A DNA stretch of 49,328 nt from Lysinibacillus sp. BPa_S21 (lineage in GTDB: Bacteria > Bacillota > Bacilli > Bacillales_A > Planococcaceae). The stretch lies in contig NZ_JALIRS010000020.1 in the NCBI RefSeq assembly GCF_023337795.1, positions 1 to 49,328 on the forward strand. Reading direction: 5' to 3'. A program made the translations under genes and the position numbers. This document shows positions 34,404-43,187 of the stretch, piece after piece (positions within the stretch are counted from its first letter, which is position 1; each line of letters opens with the position of its first letter). The notes under the pieces were generated by a model. It ran no database searches, was not told the origin of the DNA, and saw nothing but the letters and a program-made list of their open reading frames with translations.

Positions 34404-35699
34404 TTAAAGCGGCATTTTTTTCAGTTCATTCGTCGTGAAATATAAATAGCTATCCTGCACAAACAAATCCTTCGTTTCTTCCCTATTTAATATTTTTTCC
34501 CCGCTTCCATCCGGACGAATTTTCGTTAAATACGCTCCGTGTGAATAATTACTAAAATATAACCAGCCATCTGCATAAACGATATACTGTGCACGTGAAT
34601 TAGAGACTCGTTTCGATTTCCCTGTTTTTACATCAAGCACGTACAATTTATTATCATCAGAGATATTACTATAAAATATTTGTTGCCCTACCTGTGTAGC
34701 GAAATCTATATTGTGAAAGTAGTTATACATTGTACTTGTAGCCTTCGGGTAGTCCTTAGCAATCCACGTATGATCTTTTGCCATCGTTCTATCATCCACT
34801 AAGAAATATTGATAGCGAACCGCCCCTTTACGATCAGGCACCGGGTCATTCCATGTTGTATCGAGGTGATACCATCGACCATCCAGTTTTACTAAATTCC
34901 AAGCATGTCCTTCCTGTCCGACATAGCCCACTATATATTTTGTTTCTATACCTAGCTTTTGTAACATCGAATGAGCCAGTAATGCATAGCCCTGACAAAC
35001 GCCACCATGTTCTGCAAGCACTGTATAAGCGCTATGTGGACTTGAATTCGTTTGATCCGTATAGGCGGTATTGGTTACAATATAATCATTAACAGCCCTA
35101 ACCTTTTCAACATCACTTAATGATTTTTTATTGATAGAGGCTACAATCTCTTGCACATTCATGCCAACGAATGCTGCCTGCTCTGGTGTCATTAAATAAC
35201 TTTGCTCCCCAAATATTTTGGCCGTTGTTCTTCCATATTCGAAACGAATTGAATGTTTACTAATATGTCCATATACATAATCATCTCGTTTTATAGCATT
35301 TTCATAGGCTTCTTCCACTAGCTGTTCAATCCGTTTTGTATCGCCTTTATATTTAATCTCAAAATTAGGTGAAAAACTACTGTAGTACGCATACATCGCG
35401 TCAGCCATTTCCTTTGCATTTGTTACAACTAACTTTGCTTCAGGCTTTTTGGCTAAAGGAGCTGTAGCGGCTACCCCTTCTTCAGAACTTTCTTCTATAG
35501 GTGTGGCCGTTTCAATGGAGGTATTCTCTGAAAGCTTTGCAGTAACGTCTATGATTTTTTCCTTTGTCGAAAGAAGCATCGTTTCTATTTCATCATTATT
35601 TGCCCAAGTGATCACTTGTTGTACAACTGCTTTACCAGCCGTATAAATAGGGTCAATAAAAATAATGATCATTACGATAATAGCTAGTTTTTTCCACAA
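34404..35699 (-). CDS. Membrane-anchored transglutaminase-like protein with DUF5050
   Basis: A 431-aa extracytoplasmic protein: one N-terminal helix, a Ser/Thr/Glu-rich linker, a transglutaminase-like core with the Cys-His-Asp triad (GVCQGYA, GHAWNLV, YHLDTTW) and a C-terminal DUF5050-type beta-propeller-like part (YFSNISDDNKLYVLD repeats). It may cross-link or cleave surface proteins or peptidoglycan peptides. The TTG at 35699 is taken as start because GGAGG lies 8 bp upstream within a longer open frame. It is a paralogue of the next gene. Confidence 0.82.
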   Translation of the reverse strand: MWKKLAIIVMIIIFIDPIYTAGKAVVQQVITWANNDEIETMLLSTKEKIIDVTAKLSENTSIETATPIEESSEEGVAATAPLAKKPEAKLVVTNAKEMADAMYAYYSSFSPNFEIKYKGDTKRIEQLVEEAYENAIKRDDYVYGHISKHSIRFEYGRTTAKIFGEQSYLMTPEQAAFVGMNVQEIVASINKKSLSDVEKVRAVNDYIVTNTAYTDQTNSSPHSAYTVLAEHGGVCQGYALLAHSMLQKLGIETKYIVGYVGQEGHAWNLVKLDGRWYHLDTTWNDPVPDRKGAVRYQYFLVDDRTMAKDHTWIAKDYPKATSTMYNYFHNIDFATQVGQQIFYSNISDDNKLYVLDVKTGKSKRVSNSRAQYIVYADGWLYFSNYSHGAYLTKIRPDGSGEKILNREETKDLFVQDSYLYFTTNELKKMPL

Positions 35700-35743
35700 A
35701 ATCCTCACCTCCAACCGTGTTCCTGTTTTCATTATATACAAAA

Positions 35744-35782
35744 AAAGCACAAAGAACTCACTTAGAAGTCCTTTTGTGCTTT
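35744..35782 (-). terminator. Terminator between the two transglutaminase-like genes
   Basis: AAAGCACAAAG (35744-35754) pairs with CTTTTGTGCTTT (35771-35782), seven T follow on the minus strand. A TATAAT on the minus strand directly after it could be the -10 of the downstream paralogue, but no good -35 is seen. Confidence 0.75.
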
Positions 35783-35812
35783 CATTTTTTAATAGATAGG
35801 GATATTTGAATC

Positions 35813-36967
35813 TTATTTTATTTTAAGCTTCTGATCTTTCCCCTTAACACTATAAACTAAATACTTATCATTAATTCTTAAATCAGTAACCGCTTGCTTC
35901 ACTAGCACCTCAGTTTTTAATGTTTTAAGATTTAATTTTGTTAAATAACCACTATTGCTGTAATCACTGAAATATAAAAAGTTATCCGCTCCTGTAATAT
36001 ACAAGGCACGCTTATCAATGACCTTTGTTTTCTTACCAGTTGCTAAATCAAGCTTATACAATTTATCTTTATCTGCCTTATTACTAAAATACAATGTTTT
36101 ATTAACCTGATGGGCAAAATGGACATTTTGCATATAGCTATATTTTGTACTTGTTGCAGCAGGATAATTCGAGGCGATCCATTTATGATCTTTCTTAAGC
36201 TGTGCATCTGTTACTAAGAAATAATCGTACGAAGAAGTGCCAAAACGATTTGGTAATGGATCATTCCATGTTGTATCTAAATGATACCATTTACCATCCA
36301 CCTTTACTAAATTCCATGCATGTACCTCGTTACCATTAACTTTTCCAACAACATACTTTACATCGAATCCAACTTGTTTCAACATTTTATAAGTTGTTAA
36401 CGCGTAGCCCTGACATACTGCTTGTCCTTCCATTAACAATGCGTAAGCACTATGGGAACTAGCCTTTGTTTTAGTACCATATGTAGTATTTGACACAATA
36501 TAATCATTAATCGCTTTTACTTTTTCGAATTCGGTCATAGAAGGTTTAATAATCGTTTTTACTATTTGATCAACCTTTTTTTGTACGGCTACTTCTTGTG
36601 TTTGGTTTGTCAAATATTTCACATTAAACTTTACATTGCCTGTTGAGTCTGTAGAAATAGATGTACTTTCCATATGCTCACTCGCATAGACTGCTTGCCC
36701 CTTTGCTTTTTCAAAGGACTCCATAAGTTTCTTTTTAAAATCAGTCATTGGTCCACTATATGTAATTTTAATTTCCGGAGCAAAATTATTTAATTGCTTC
36801 ACGATTTCTGCTGTGAATTGATCCCAAGTAGATACTTTCGTATTAGCTACTACATGATAAGCAATCGCTGAGGAAGTATTTACTGAACGAGTATCTGCAT
36901 TTTGAGCATAAGCTGCTGTTGGGCTTAACATCAGTAATGCGGCACCGCTTATTATCCATCTTTTCAC
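35813..36967 (-). CDS. Secreted transglutaminase-like protein with DUF5050
   Basis: A 384-aa protein with a cleavable signal peptide (MKRWIISGAALLMLSPTAAYAQ), then a transglutaminase-like core with triad residues in AVCQGYA, VHAWNLV and YHLDTTW, and a C-terminal DUF5050-type region. It shares long stretches with the downstream paralogue but is secreted rather than anchored. The GTG start at 36967 follows AAGGTG by 8 bp. The region 36968-37150 is its AT-rich promoter stretch. Confidence 0.83.
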   Translation of the reverse strand: MKRWIISGAALLMLSPTAAYAQNADTRSVNTSSAIAYHVVANTKVSTWDQFTAEIVKQLNNFAPEIKITYSGPMTDFKKKLMESFEKAKGQAVYASEHMESTSISTDSTGNVKFNVKYLTNQTQEVAVQKKVDQIVKTIIKPSMTEFEKVKAINDYIVSNTTYGTKTKASSHSAYALLMEGQAVCQGYALTTYKMLKQVGFDVKYVVGKVNGNEVHAWNLVKVDGKWYHLDTTWNDPLPNRFGTSSYDYFLVTDAQLKKDHKWIASNYPAATSTKYSYMQNVHFAHQVNKTLYFSNKADKDKLYKLDLATGKKTKVIDKRALYITGADNFLYFSDYSNSGYLTKLNLKTLKTEVLVKQAVTDLRINDKYLVYSVKGKDQKLKIK

Positions 36968-37150
36968 AATAAATCACCTTACCATTTGTTATATTCTTGT
37001 AATTAGAATAACAAAGGAAAGGACTATAAATCTATCGGACAAGTTCACTAACTGTGACTTTTAACCATTTATGCAAAACACAATGCATAGGCACAAAATC
37101 CCATTTATAAAATATAAGTATCGAATCGAACTATATATTTGCAAAAAAAT

Positions 37151-37180
37151 GAAAACCCACTTATTTAAAAGTGGATTTTC
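37151..37180 (-). terminator. Terminator of the CstR-like gene
   Basis: AAAACCCACTT/AAGTGGATTTT stem with one mismatch and a T-run (TTTTTTT) on the minus strand, 20 bp after the stop. Confidence 0.75.
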
Positions 37181-37201
37181 TATAGATAGACTTCTCTTTT
37201 T

Positions 37202-37465
37202 TTAACGGCTTTTTACGACTAAATTTACTGCTTCTTGAATCGCTTCATTCATTTTCTCGCCATCGCCTTCAGCATTTTGTACACATTCTAAAAGATTCGT
37301 ACTTACAATGACACCAACTGTACGATCTACTGCTGAACGTACTGCAGATAATTGAGTAATGACTGCCTTACAGTCCTTTCCCTCTTCCATCATTTTCAAA
37401 ATTCCACGTAGCTGACCTTCCATTCGTTTTACACGGTTTTTTACTTGATCTGAATATTCCATCAT
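37202..37465 (-). CDS. CsoR/FrmR-family repressor, CstR-like
   Basis: An 87-aa all-helical repressor (KNRVKRMEGQLRGI, EGKDCKAVITQLSAVRSAVDR). Cys32 and Cys61 are 29 residues apart. In copper-sensing CsoR a His lies four residues before the second Cys; here that position is Asn57, as expected for CstR-type sulfide/persulfide sensors. No sulfurtransferase, sqr, tauE or copper gene is next to it, so its targets lie elsewhere. Three ATG codons lie near the start; 37465 fits the AAGGAG spacing best. Confidence 0.85.
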   Translation of the reverse strand: MMEYSDQVKNRVKRMEGQLRGILKMMEEGKDCKAVITQLSAVRSAVDRTVGVIVSTNLLECVQNAEGDGEKMNEAIQEAVNLVVKSR

Positions 37466-37586
37466 TATCATTGCTCCTTCTTTCCATACTCGCTACGTTC
37501 TTGAGTAATTATTATTCTTTATCTAGCACATTATTTCAAACATTTATGCCTCGCCATAATTGCGTCCGGAGGCTTTAACGTATTCG

Positions 37587-38294
37587 TTATTTTTTCCTTG
37601 GTTTTAAATAATTCATAAGCATTTTCGCAATAATTGACCCTGCATTTGTTATTTCATCATACTGTATAACTGTATTTTTCTTTATTCGTAACTGACCTAT
37701 CTCTACTTCAAAAATGGGACACTTTCTTTTAAGCGCAGCAACCAACATATTCGTGTCATAGTCATATCTTTCACCTTTTACTTTTATTAGCCATGGTAGC
37801 TCATTAAAAGAAATAAACCGTAAACCTGTTTGTGTATCCATTAGTTTTCTATGATAGAGGATTTCAAAAAACAAACTTGTTGCACTGTTACCCCAATATG
37901 ATAAAAACGTGCTGTCTGCTGAATGAAAGTTTCGTACACCTAACACAATTCCTTCAGAAAATACCTTTGTCATTGTTAAAACTAGCGTTACATCTTGTAA
38001 AGTATGCTGTCTATGAGCGCCTACTGTAATGACACCTTGAAATTTCTCCTTTTGAGCCATTACATAGTCAAAGGCTGTTTTTAGTGCGCCTCCCTTACCA
38101 ATATTATTGCTATGCTCTAGCACTCGACAGCAGTCAATCTTTTTCAACTCCTCAAAAACAACTGTATATTTTGGATCGCTGCCATCATTGACAATAATAA
38201 CTTGGCTAATGGTAGTGGCTAATAATTGATGGACATAGGTTATAAGTGACTGTTGTGGATTATATGCTGGTATAATTGCTGCAATATTTTTCAT
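37587..38294 (-). CDS. Family 2 glycosyltransferase with degenerate DXD motif
   Basis: A 235-aa GT-A-fold protein of the dolichol-phosphate-mannose-synthase-like type: AAIIPAYNP at the N-terminus, VNDGSD (36-40 region), GKGGALK (66-72). The nucleotide-sugar/metal motif, normally VDADGQH, reads VGAHRQH at 91-97, so both Asp and the Gly are replaced. The C-terminal DTQTGLR block is intact. No C-terminal membrane helices. ATG 38294 follows GGGGGAT. It may be an inactive or altered enzyme. Confidence 0.78.
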   Translation of the reverse strand: MKNIAAIIPAYNPQQSLITYVHQLLATTISQVIIVNDGSDPKYTVVFEELKKIDCCRVLEHSNNIGKGGALKTAFDYVMAQKEKFQGVITVGAHRQHTLQDVTLVLTMTKVFSEGIVLGVRNFHSADSTFLSYWGNSATSLFFEILYHRKLMDTQTGLRFISFNELPWLIKVKGERYDYDTNMLVAALKRKCPIFEVEIGQLRIKKNTVIQYDEITNAGSIIAKMLMNYLKPRKK

Positions 38295-38434
38295 TATTTT
38301 TATCCCCCGGATAACATAAAACTTTGGCATATGCACTTTTTAGTAATTGCTACCTCGAATTTCTACAAATCTCCTTATACCACATAGTATCACGTAACGC
38401 GGACAATTCAACAATAACGCTATTTTCCCGATAT

Positions 38435-40429
38435 ATGAAAAAAGAAGACATCAATCCCGATTTCGAGGATGAGAAGAAAAAGAGAAACTTTATGAGAGAG
38501 GTGAGTTCTATCGTCATACAATATGAAATTCTCCAAGATCAATGTAAGAAATTAAAAGCTTTGAGCTTCATTGAACTGGCAAAAAATTTACAGAATGCTA
38601 GCGAGCTTGCCATTGCAAAGCCAGCTCTATCTCTACAAAACTCACTCCTTGTACTGGAGAAAATTTTATATGAGCTTTATAAGTTGCAAATGCATTCCGA
38701 ACCGAAACTAAAAAATATTCGATCATTACTTAATGATCGTAGCTTTGTTGCAAAAATTCATCCACGTCGTATCTATTTATTAATGAATCTTGTAAGTAAA
38801 ATGACTTCTAGTAATAGTAGTGAAGTTGTGGAAGTAAAGGCAGCAAAAATTGTTCTCGATTATATAAGTGATATTGTAGAATGGTTTATCGAACGCTATG
38901 ACCGTAGCTTAAAGGAAAAATTGATTCGCAAAGGCTCCCACTTCGAAGATATGACTTCAGTTTTTGATATAAATATGCTACTTCAAAATGACCAGTCAAC
39001 CGAGGCCTATAAAAGTGCTGCCCATTGGTTTGAGCTTGCCGCAAAACAAGGGAATGCAAGTGCTCAATATAATTTAGGTGCTCTTTATAATCAAGGACGT
39101 GGTGTTAAGAAAGATTATGCAGTTGCAAAAATGTGGTATGAACGCGCTGCTGCGCAAAATGATGGAAATGCGCTTTATAGCTTAGGCGTGCTCTATCATT
39201 TAGGTCATGGTGTTGTACAAAATTATGAGGAAGCCGCTAAATATTATATAGCTGCTGCCCATTTAGAGAACGCAGATGCTCAGTACAATCTAGGTGTCCT
39301 ATATAATCAAGGGCTTGGTATGCCACTAAATTTTACTGAGGCTGCAAAATGGTATATGCTAGCGGCGAATCAAGGCAATACAAGCGCCCAAAATAATCTT
39401 GGATTCCTTTATCATAACGGAACTGGCGTTGAGCAAAGCTATGAGGAATCTATAGCTTATTTTGAAATGGCTGCATTAGCGGGAGATGCAAGTGCTCAAT
39501 ATAATCTTGGTTATATGTATCTTAAAGGCCGCGGCATCTTGCAAGATTTTGAAGAAGCTGCAAGTTGGTTCCATTTAGCTGCTCTTCAAGACCATACAAA
39601 TGCAGAATTTCAATTGGCCATGCTATATAACACTGGACAAGGTATTCCTCAGGATCACCTAGAGGCTATAAAATGGTTTAAGCTCGCAGCACACAAAGGA
39701 CACTTAAATGCTCAGTACTGTCTCGGTATGCTCTATGTTAAAGAAAACGATATAACTTTAGCTGAAAAATGGTTACAGTTAGCCGCTACCAAGGGACATA
39801 TTAGCGCAGGCTTTGAACTTGGACGTATTTTTGTATACCATCTTCGGCAACCTGAGAAAGCCCTTCCTCACTTCAAAGCGGCCGCTGAAAAGGGTTATGC
39901 TAATGCTCAGTACGAGCTCGGATTATTATATGAAGCTGAATTGAATTATGTCGAAGCAGTAAAATGGTGGAGAGCTGCTACTGATCAGTCCCATATTCAG
40001 GCTGAATATCAATTAGGGTTATTATATGAGCACGGATTGGGGCTCGAACAGGACTTAGAAGAGGCACGGCGCTGCTACCGGTTAGCAGCCATCCAAGGAC
40101 ATTCAGGTGCTCAATATCAACTCGGTAATTTATTTGATAAGGGCAAAGGTGTCCATCAGGATTATACTGAGGCTGCAAAATGGATTGAACAAGCTGCCGC
40201 TACAGGACATCCCAAAGCACAATATCAATTAGCCCAAATGCACAGTCATGGACAAGGGGTGCCGAAGGATTTTAAGAAGGCTGCCCAACTGTATCGACTG
40301 GCTGCCAATCAAGGGCATCAAAAAGCACAATTCCAGCTTGGTATGCTTTACAAAAAAGGACACGGTGTTGCTCAGGATTATACTGAGGCAACAAAATGGC
40401 TTAAAAAGTCTCTTGAAAATTTAAAATAA
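38435..40429 (+). CDS. Sel1-repeat protein with DUF4145-like N-terminus
   Basis: A protein of about 664 aa. The N-terminal ~170 residues look like a helical DUF4145-type region (LEKILYELYKLQ, AAKIVLDYISDIVEWFIERYD). From about residue 185 onward there are 13 Sel1 units of mostly 36 residues (A-x-x-WY-x-x-AA-x-QG-x-x-x-AQYxLGxLYxxGxGV) and a partial 14th. Units 7-9 are shortened to 32-33 residues. No signal peptide or membrane helix, so a cytoplasmic scaffold is likely. The start is uncertain: the ATG at 38435 lacks a clear ribosome binding site and the frame is open to 38324. Confidence 0.82.
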   Translation: MKKEDINPDFEDEKKKRNFMREVSSIVIQYEILQDQCKKLKALSFIELAKNLQNASELAIAKPALSLQNSLLVLEKILYELYKLQMHSEPKLKNIRSLLNDRSFVAKIHPRRIYLLMNLVSKMTSSNSSEVVEVKAAKIVLDYISDIVEWFIERYDRSLKEKLIRKGSHFEDMTSVFDINMLLQNDQSTEAYKSAAHWFELAAKQGNASAQYNLGALYNQGRGVKKDYAVAKMWYERAAAQNDGNALYSLGVLYHLGHGVVQNYEEAAKYYIAAAHLENADAQYNLGVLYNQGLGMPLNFTEAAKWYMLAANQGNTSAQNNLGFLYHNGTGVEQSYEESIAYFEMAALAGDASAQYNLGYMYLKGRGILQDFEEAASWFHLAALQDHTNAEFQLAMLYNTGQGIPQDHLEAIKWFKLAAHKGHLNAQYCLGMLYVKENDITLAEKWLQLAATKGHISAGFELGRIFVYHLRQPEKALPHFKAAAEKGYANAQYELGLLYEAELNYVEAVKWWRAATDQSHIQAEYQLGLLYEHGLGLEQDLEEARRCYRLAAIQGHSGAQYQLGNLFDKGKGVHQDYTEAAKWIEQAAATGHPKAQYQLAQMHSHGQGVPKDFKKAAQLYRLAANQGHQKAQFQLGMLYKKGHGVAQDYTEATKWLKKSLENLK

Positions 40430-40448
40430 AGGGCTTATTAGCCTAACG

Positions 40449-40648
40449 TGAGGTTGATTTCCGTTCCGGCTGGGCGCTTTCCTGGGGGCGTCCGATGAGC
40501 CGCTTCACTCGCTTTGCTCGCTCCAGGGTCTCGGGCCAATAGGATGTTGGTCACGAAGGCGTTATCACAGGACGTGATGCTTTTAGCCTTCGTTCCTCTA
40601 TATCGCTGATCCCCAAGGAGTCGCCCAACCTCCACTCCAATCAACTTA
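40449..40648. repeat. Dispersed element, copy A2
   Basis: The cleanest copy of the element, without the insertion found in copy A1. It starts GTTGATTTCCGTTCCGG and ends CCACTCCAATCAACTTA. The stem-loop at 40554-40592 has CGAAGGC/GCCTTCG outside and ATCAC/GTGAT inside. Beyond it, 40650-40690 carries a single unit of the GTCATCC-CTAACTTTT type. Confidence 0.85.
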
Positions 40649-40720
40649 TGTATGACATATGTTTTAACAAAAGTCATCCCTAACTTTTAGTAATGAACCG
40701 AATAAAGCTATTTTTCCTAA

Positions 40721-40762
40721 AAAATACCGTGTCACCCCATAACGACAGTGACACGGTATTTT
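40721..40762. terminator. Strong bidirectional terminator
   Basis: Perfect 15-bp stem AAAATACCGTGTCAC (40721-40735) and GTGACACGGTATTTT (40748-40762), 12-nt loop, T-runs on both strands. It follows the small ORF on the minus strand by 8 bp and is the only terminator after the two-component operon. Confidence 0.9.
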
Positions 40763-40770
40763 CTAGTTTT

Positions 40771-40863
40771 TCATTTCTTTGTTTGATTCACCATAAATGT
40801 TACAACGATGAATAAAGCAAAGCTAATTAATAGTGTTGTTCCACCTACTATAAAGAAGATCAT
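40771..40863 (-). CDS. Possible 30-aa single-helix membrane peptide
   Basis: ATG at 40863 to TGA at 40771 encodes a peptide starting MIFFIVGGTTLLISFALFIV and ending NQTKK: one membrane helix with a charged C-terminal tail. Its start overlaps the stop of a preceding 25-codon frame by ATGA, and a strong terminator follows directly. There is no good ribosome binding site of its own, so it would depend on coupling. Not recognised. Confidence 0.5.
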   Translation of the reverse strand: MIFFIVGGTTLLISFALFIVVTFMVNQTKK

Positions 40864-40937
40864 TGTGAACGTACTACTAAATTAAATGGATTTAAATTGT
40901 AGAACCACATACAGGCGTATACCCCATTTTTGTTCAA
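40860..40937 (-). CDS. Possible 25-aa leader peptide
   Basis: TTG at 40937 preceded by AGGGGG with 8 bp spacing; the peptide begins MNKNGVYACMWFYNLN and stops in an ATGA overlap with the 30-aa membrane peptide. It may only serve to bring ribosomes to the next start. The stretch 40938-41011 has nothing else I can support. Confidence 0.3.
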   Translation of the reverse strand: MNKNGVYACMWFYNLNPFNLVVRSQ

Positions 40938-41011
40938 TAAGATAACCCCCTAAACTTTTATAACTTAGTCAGCAGTTTATCCCGTGAACATGAACTTTCA
41001 TAAACTCCTCA

Positions 41012-42385
41012 TTACAGTTTTGGTAAGTGAACACGGACCTTTGTGCCAGCATTCATAACACTGTCCATATGAACCGATCCTCCATGTAGCTCAGCAATTT
41101 GCTTCACAATGGCTAGTCCAAGCCCGGTACCTTGCTTAGTTCTAGACGTATCCACTCGATAAAAGCGCTCAAATACCTTTAGTAGTTGTTCAGCGGTCAT
41201 TCCTATGCCACTATCTTCAAAGAGCACTTCAACTGAAGTTGAGGATTCTTGCAAATGAATATGAATTTCTCCACCTTCGACATTATATTTAATGGCATTC
41301 GTCAATAAATTATCCCAAACATTTTGTAATAGCCCTGCATCACCATCATATGTTACTGGTTCAAGCTGATACGATAATTGTACATTAGCTTCTTCAAGCT
41401 GCCAGCGATACTTTCTTACGGTTTCCTTTAATTGCTCATCTAAACGATAAGGTTCACACTTTAGCAACCTTGTAGATTGATCGAGTGACGTTAGTAATAG
41501 TAATTGCTTCGTTAATGTCGACAGACGCTTCGTTTCTAGCTCAATAATCGTTGTATATTCCTGCCTTTCCATATCGGTCAGCAAGGGATTCTTTAGTAAA
41601 TCTACATAGCCTTGAATATTCAACAATGGCGACTGAAAATCATGAGACACATTACTAATAAACTCTTTACGCATTCGATCATTTTCTTGTAATTTTTCTG
41701 TCATAACATTAAAGCTAACCGCTAATTGTCCAATCTCATCTGCTCGATCTATATCTAGTAGCGTATCGAATTTTTCATGTGCAAGCTGATTAGTTGCTTC
41801 TGTTAGTTGTGTAATAGGGCGAATTAAAGCCTTAGCAAAAAGTAGCATTGCCAATAGACTAAGTACTGTCATCGCAAGAATAAGTCCACCAAGTATCGTA
41901 TGTACCTCAGAAAACAACAAGCGAATATCTGGCCTAATAAACAGCGCATACTGCTTATTTTCATAAGTGAATGGCACACCTATCGTATTAATTAACTCAT
42001 TCGCAAAAAAGCCTGTTACAAAAGTTTCTTTAGGGAAATTACGCATACCATGATAAATTTCTCCGTTTAAGACATGCTTGACTGTATTGGACGATAGCGT
42101 TTTATCACGATACTCACCACCGTAGAAATGTCCTTCATTATCAGTTGTTGCATAAATTTGATAACCTATTTCACCGAGAGTCGTTAAATAATTATTTAAA
42201 TCGTCAGGCTTAGACGATTCAATGTATGTCGCAATATCTTGCGCAATCTTCACATTTTTAGCATCATTTTTTTCCTTCACAACTTGATGATAATAAATAT
42301 TCGTCGCTAAAAAGCCGATACACAAGCTACCAATCATAACGAGTATCGTCGTGACAACAAATTTACTATATAACGTTTTCATCAT
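41012..42385 (-). CDS. Two-component sensor histidine kinase
   Basis: A 457-aa membrane kinase: helix 1 (about 10-30), an extracellular sensor of about 130 residues, helix 2 (about 165-187), HAMP linker, HisKA with the phospho-His in SNVSHDFQSPL, and HATPase_c with N box (NVWDNLLTNAIKYN), G1 (DSGIGM) and G2 (GTGLGLAIVKQIAELHGG). SHDFQSPL replaces the common SHELRTPL, as in some Bacillus envelope-stress kinases. It overlaps the regulator gene by 4 bp. Its signal is unknown. Confidence 0.9.
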   Translation of the reverse strand: MMKTLYSKFVVTTILVMIGSLCIGFLATNIYYHQVVKEKNDAKNVKIAQDIATYIESSKPDDLNNYLTTLGEIGYQIYATTDNEGHFYGGEYRDKTLSSNTVKHVLNGEIYHGMRNFPKETFVTGFFANELINTIGVPFTYENKQYALFIRPDIRLLFSEVHTILGGLILAMTVLSLLAMLLFAKALIRPITQLTEATNQLAHEKFDTLLDIDRADEIGQLAVSFNVMTEKLQENDRMRKEFISNVSHDFQSPLLNIQGYVDLLKNPLLTDMERQEYTTIIELETKRLSTLTKQLLLLTSLDQSTRLLKCEPYRLDEQLKETVRKYRWQLEEANVQLSYQLEPVTYDGDAGLLQNVWDNLLTNAIKYNVEGGEIHIHLQESSTSVEVLFEDSGIGMTAEQLLKVFERFYRVDTSRTKQGTGLGLAIVKQIAELHGGSVHMDSVMNAGTKVRVHLPKL

Positions 42386-43053
42386 GTAATAACCTCAAGC
42401 TTATAGCCAACGCCGCGCACCGTTGTAATCTCAACACCTGTTTCATAACGATGCAGACGCTCACGAATCCGCTTCACATGTGTAGTTAAAGTCTGTTCAT
42501 CTCCATCGTAGTCATAGCCCCACACTTGTTCCATAATAAAGCTACGTGTAAACACCTGATTCGGGCGAGATGCTAGTAATGCCAATAGTTCAAATTCCTT
42601 TAAAGGTAAAACAAGTGTATCTTCCCCAATGACAACTTCAAAGCTTCGACGATCAATCACGATCCTGCCTACCTGGATGGTTACCTGATTTTTCTTATCT
42701 AATCTACGCAATATCGCGGCTATGCGGAACAGCAATTCTTTAGGTTCAAAAGGCTTCACAACATAGTCATCTGAGCCTGCCAAAAATCCTCGTTCCTTGT
42801 CTTCAAGCTCGCCTTTTGCTGTTAATAACAATACAGGTATATCGTAATCCGTGCTCAATGTCTTGGTTAATGTAAAACCATCCATTCCCGGCATCATAAT
42901 ATCTACAACAGCCAAATCAGGCAAGTTTCCTTCAAGTAATTTCAGGGCCTGTTGTCCGTTTTCCGCCTGTATTACCTGATAGCCCTCTCTTGTCAGATAA
43001 ATATCCACTAGCTGTAAAATATGTACATCATCATCTACAACGAGAATTTTCAT
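42382..43053 (-). CDS. OmpR-family response regulator
   Basis: A 223-aa regulator with a receiver domain (acidic pocket DDD at 7-9, phospho-acceptor Asp51 in VVDIMMPGMDG, Lys in VVKPFEP) and a C-terminal winged helix (FTRSFIMEQVWGYDYDGDEQTLTTHVKRIRERL). GGAGGT lies upstream of the ATG. First gene of the two-component operon; likely targets are the small membrane peptide downstream or distant envelope genes, which the sequence does not show. Confidence 0.92.
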   Translation of the reverse strand: MKILVVDDDVHILQLVDIYLTREGYQVIQAENGQQALKLLEGNLPDLAVVDIMMPGMDGFTLTKTLSTDYDIPVLLLTAKGELEDKERGFLAGSDDYVVKPFEPKELLFRIAAILRRLDKKNQVTIQVGRIVIDRRSFEVVIGEDTLVLPLKEFELLALLASRPNQVFTRSFIMEQVWGYDYDGDEQTLTTHVKRIRERLHRYETGVEITTVRGVGYKLEVIT

Positions 43054-43187
43054 TCAGGTTTACCTCCATCCAACTTGTTTCCGGTCACTACTTTAACAAA
43101 AAATCCGCCCCATTCACGGACGATCTGCAAGTCTTGCAATGATCGCTTACAGGAATGTAACGAATTTTTAATAACTCCATGTTTATA

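Noticed and set aside
37545..37575. c-di-GMP riboswitch, because of AAAGCCTCCGG on the minus strand
   Set aside because: The partner half of the riboswitch (GCACAGGGCAAACC-like) is absent and it lies after a gene, not before one.
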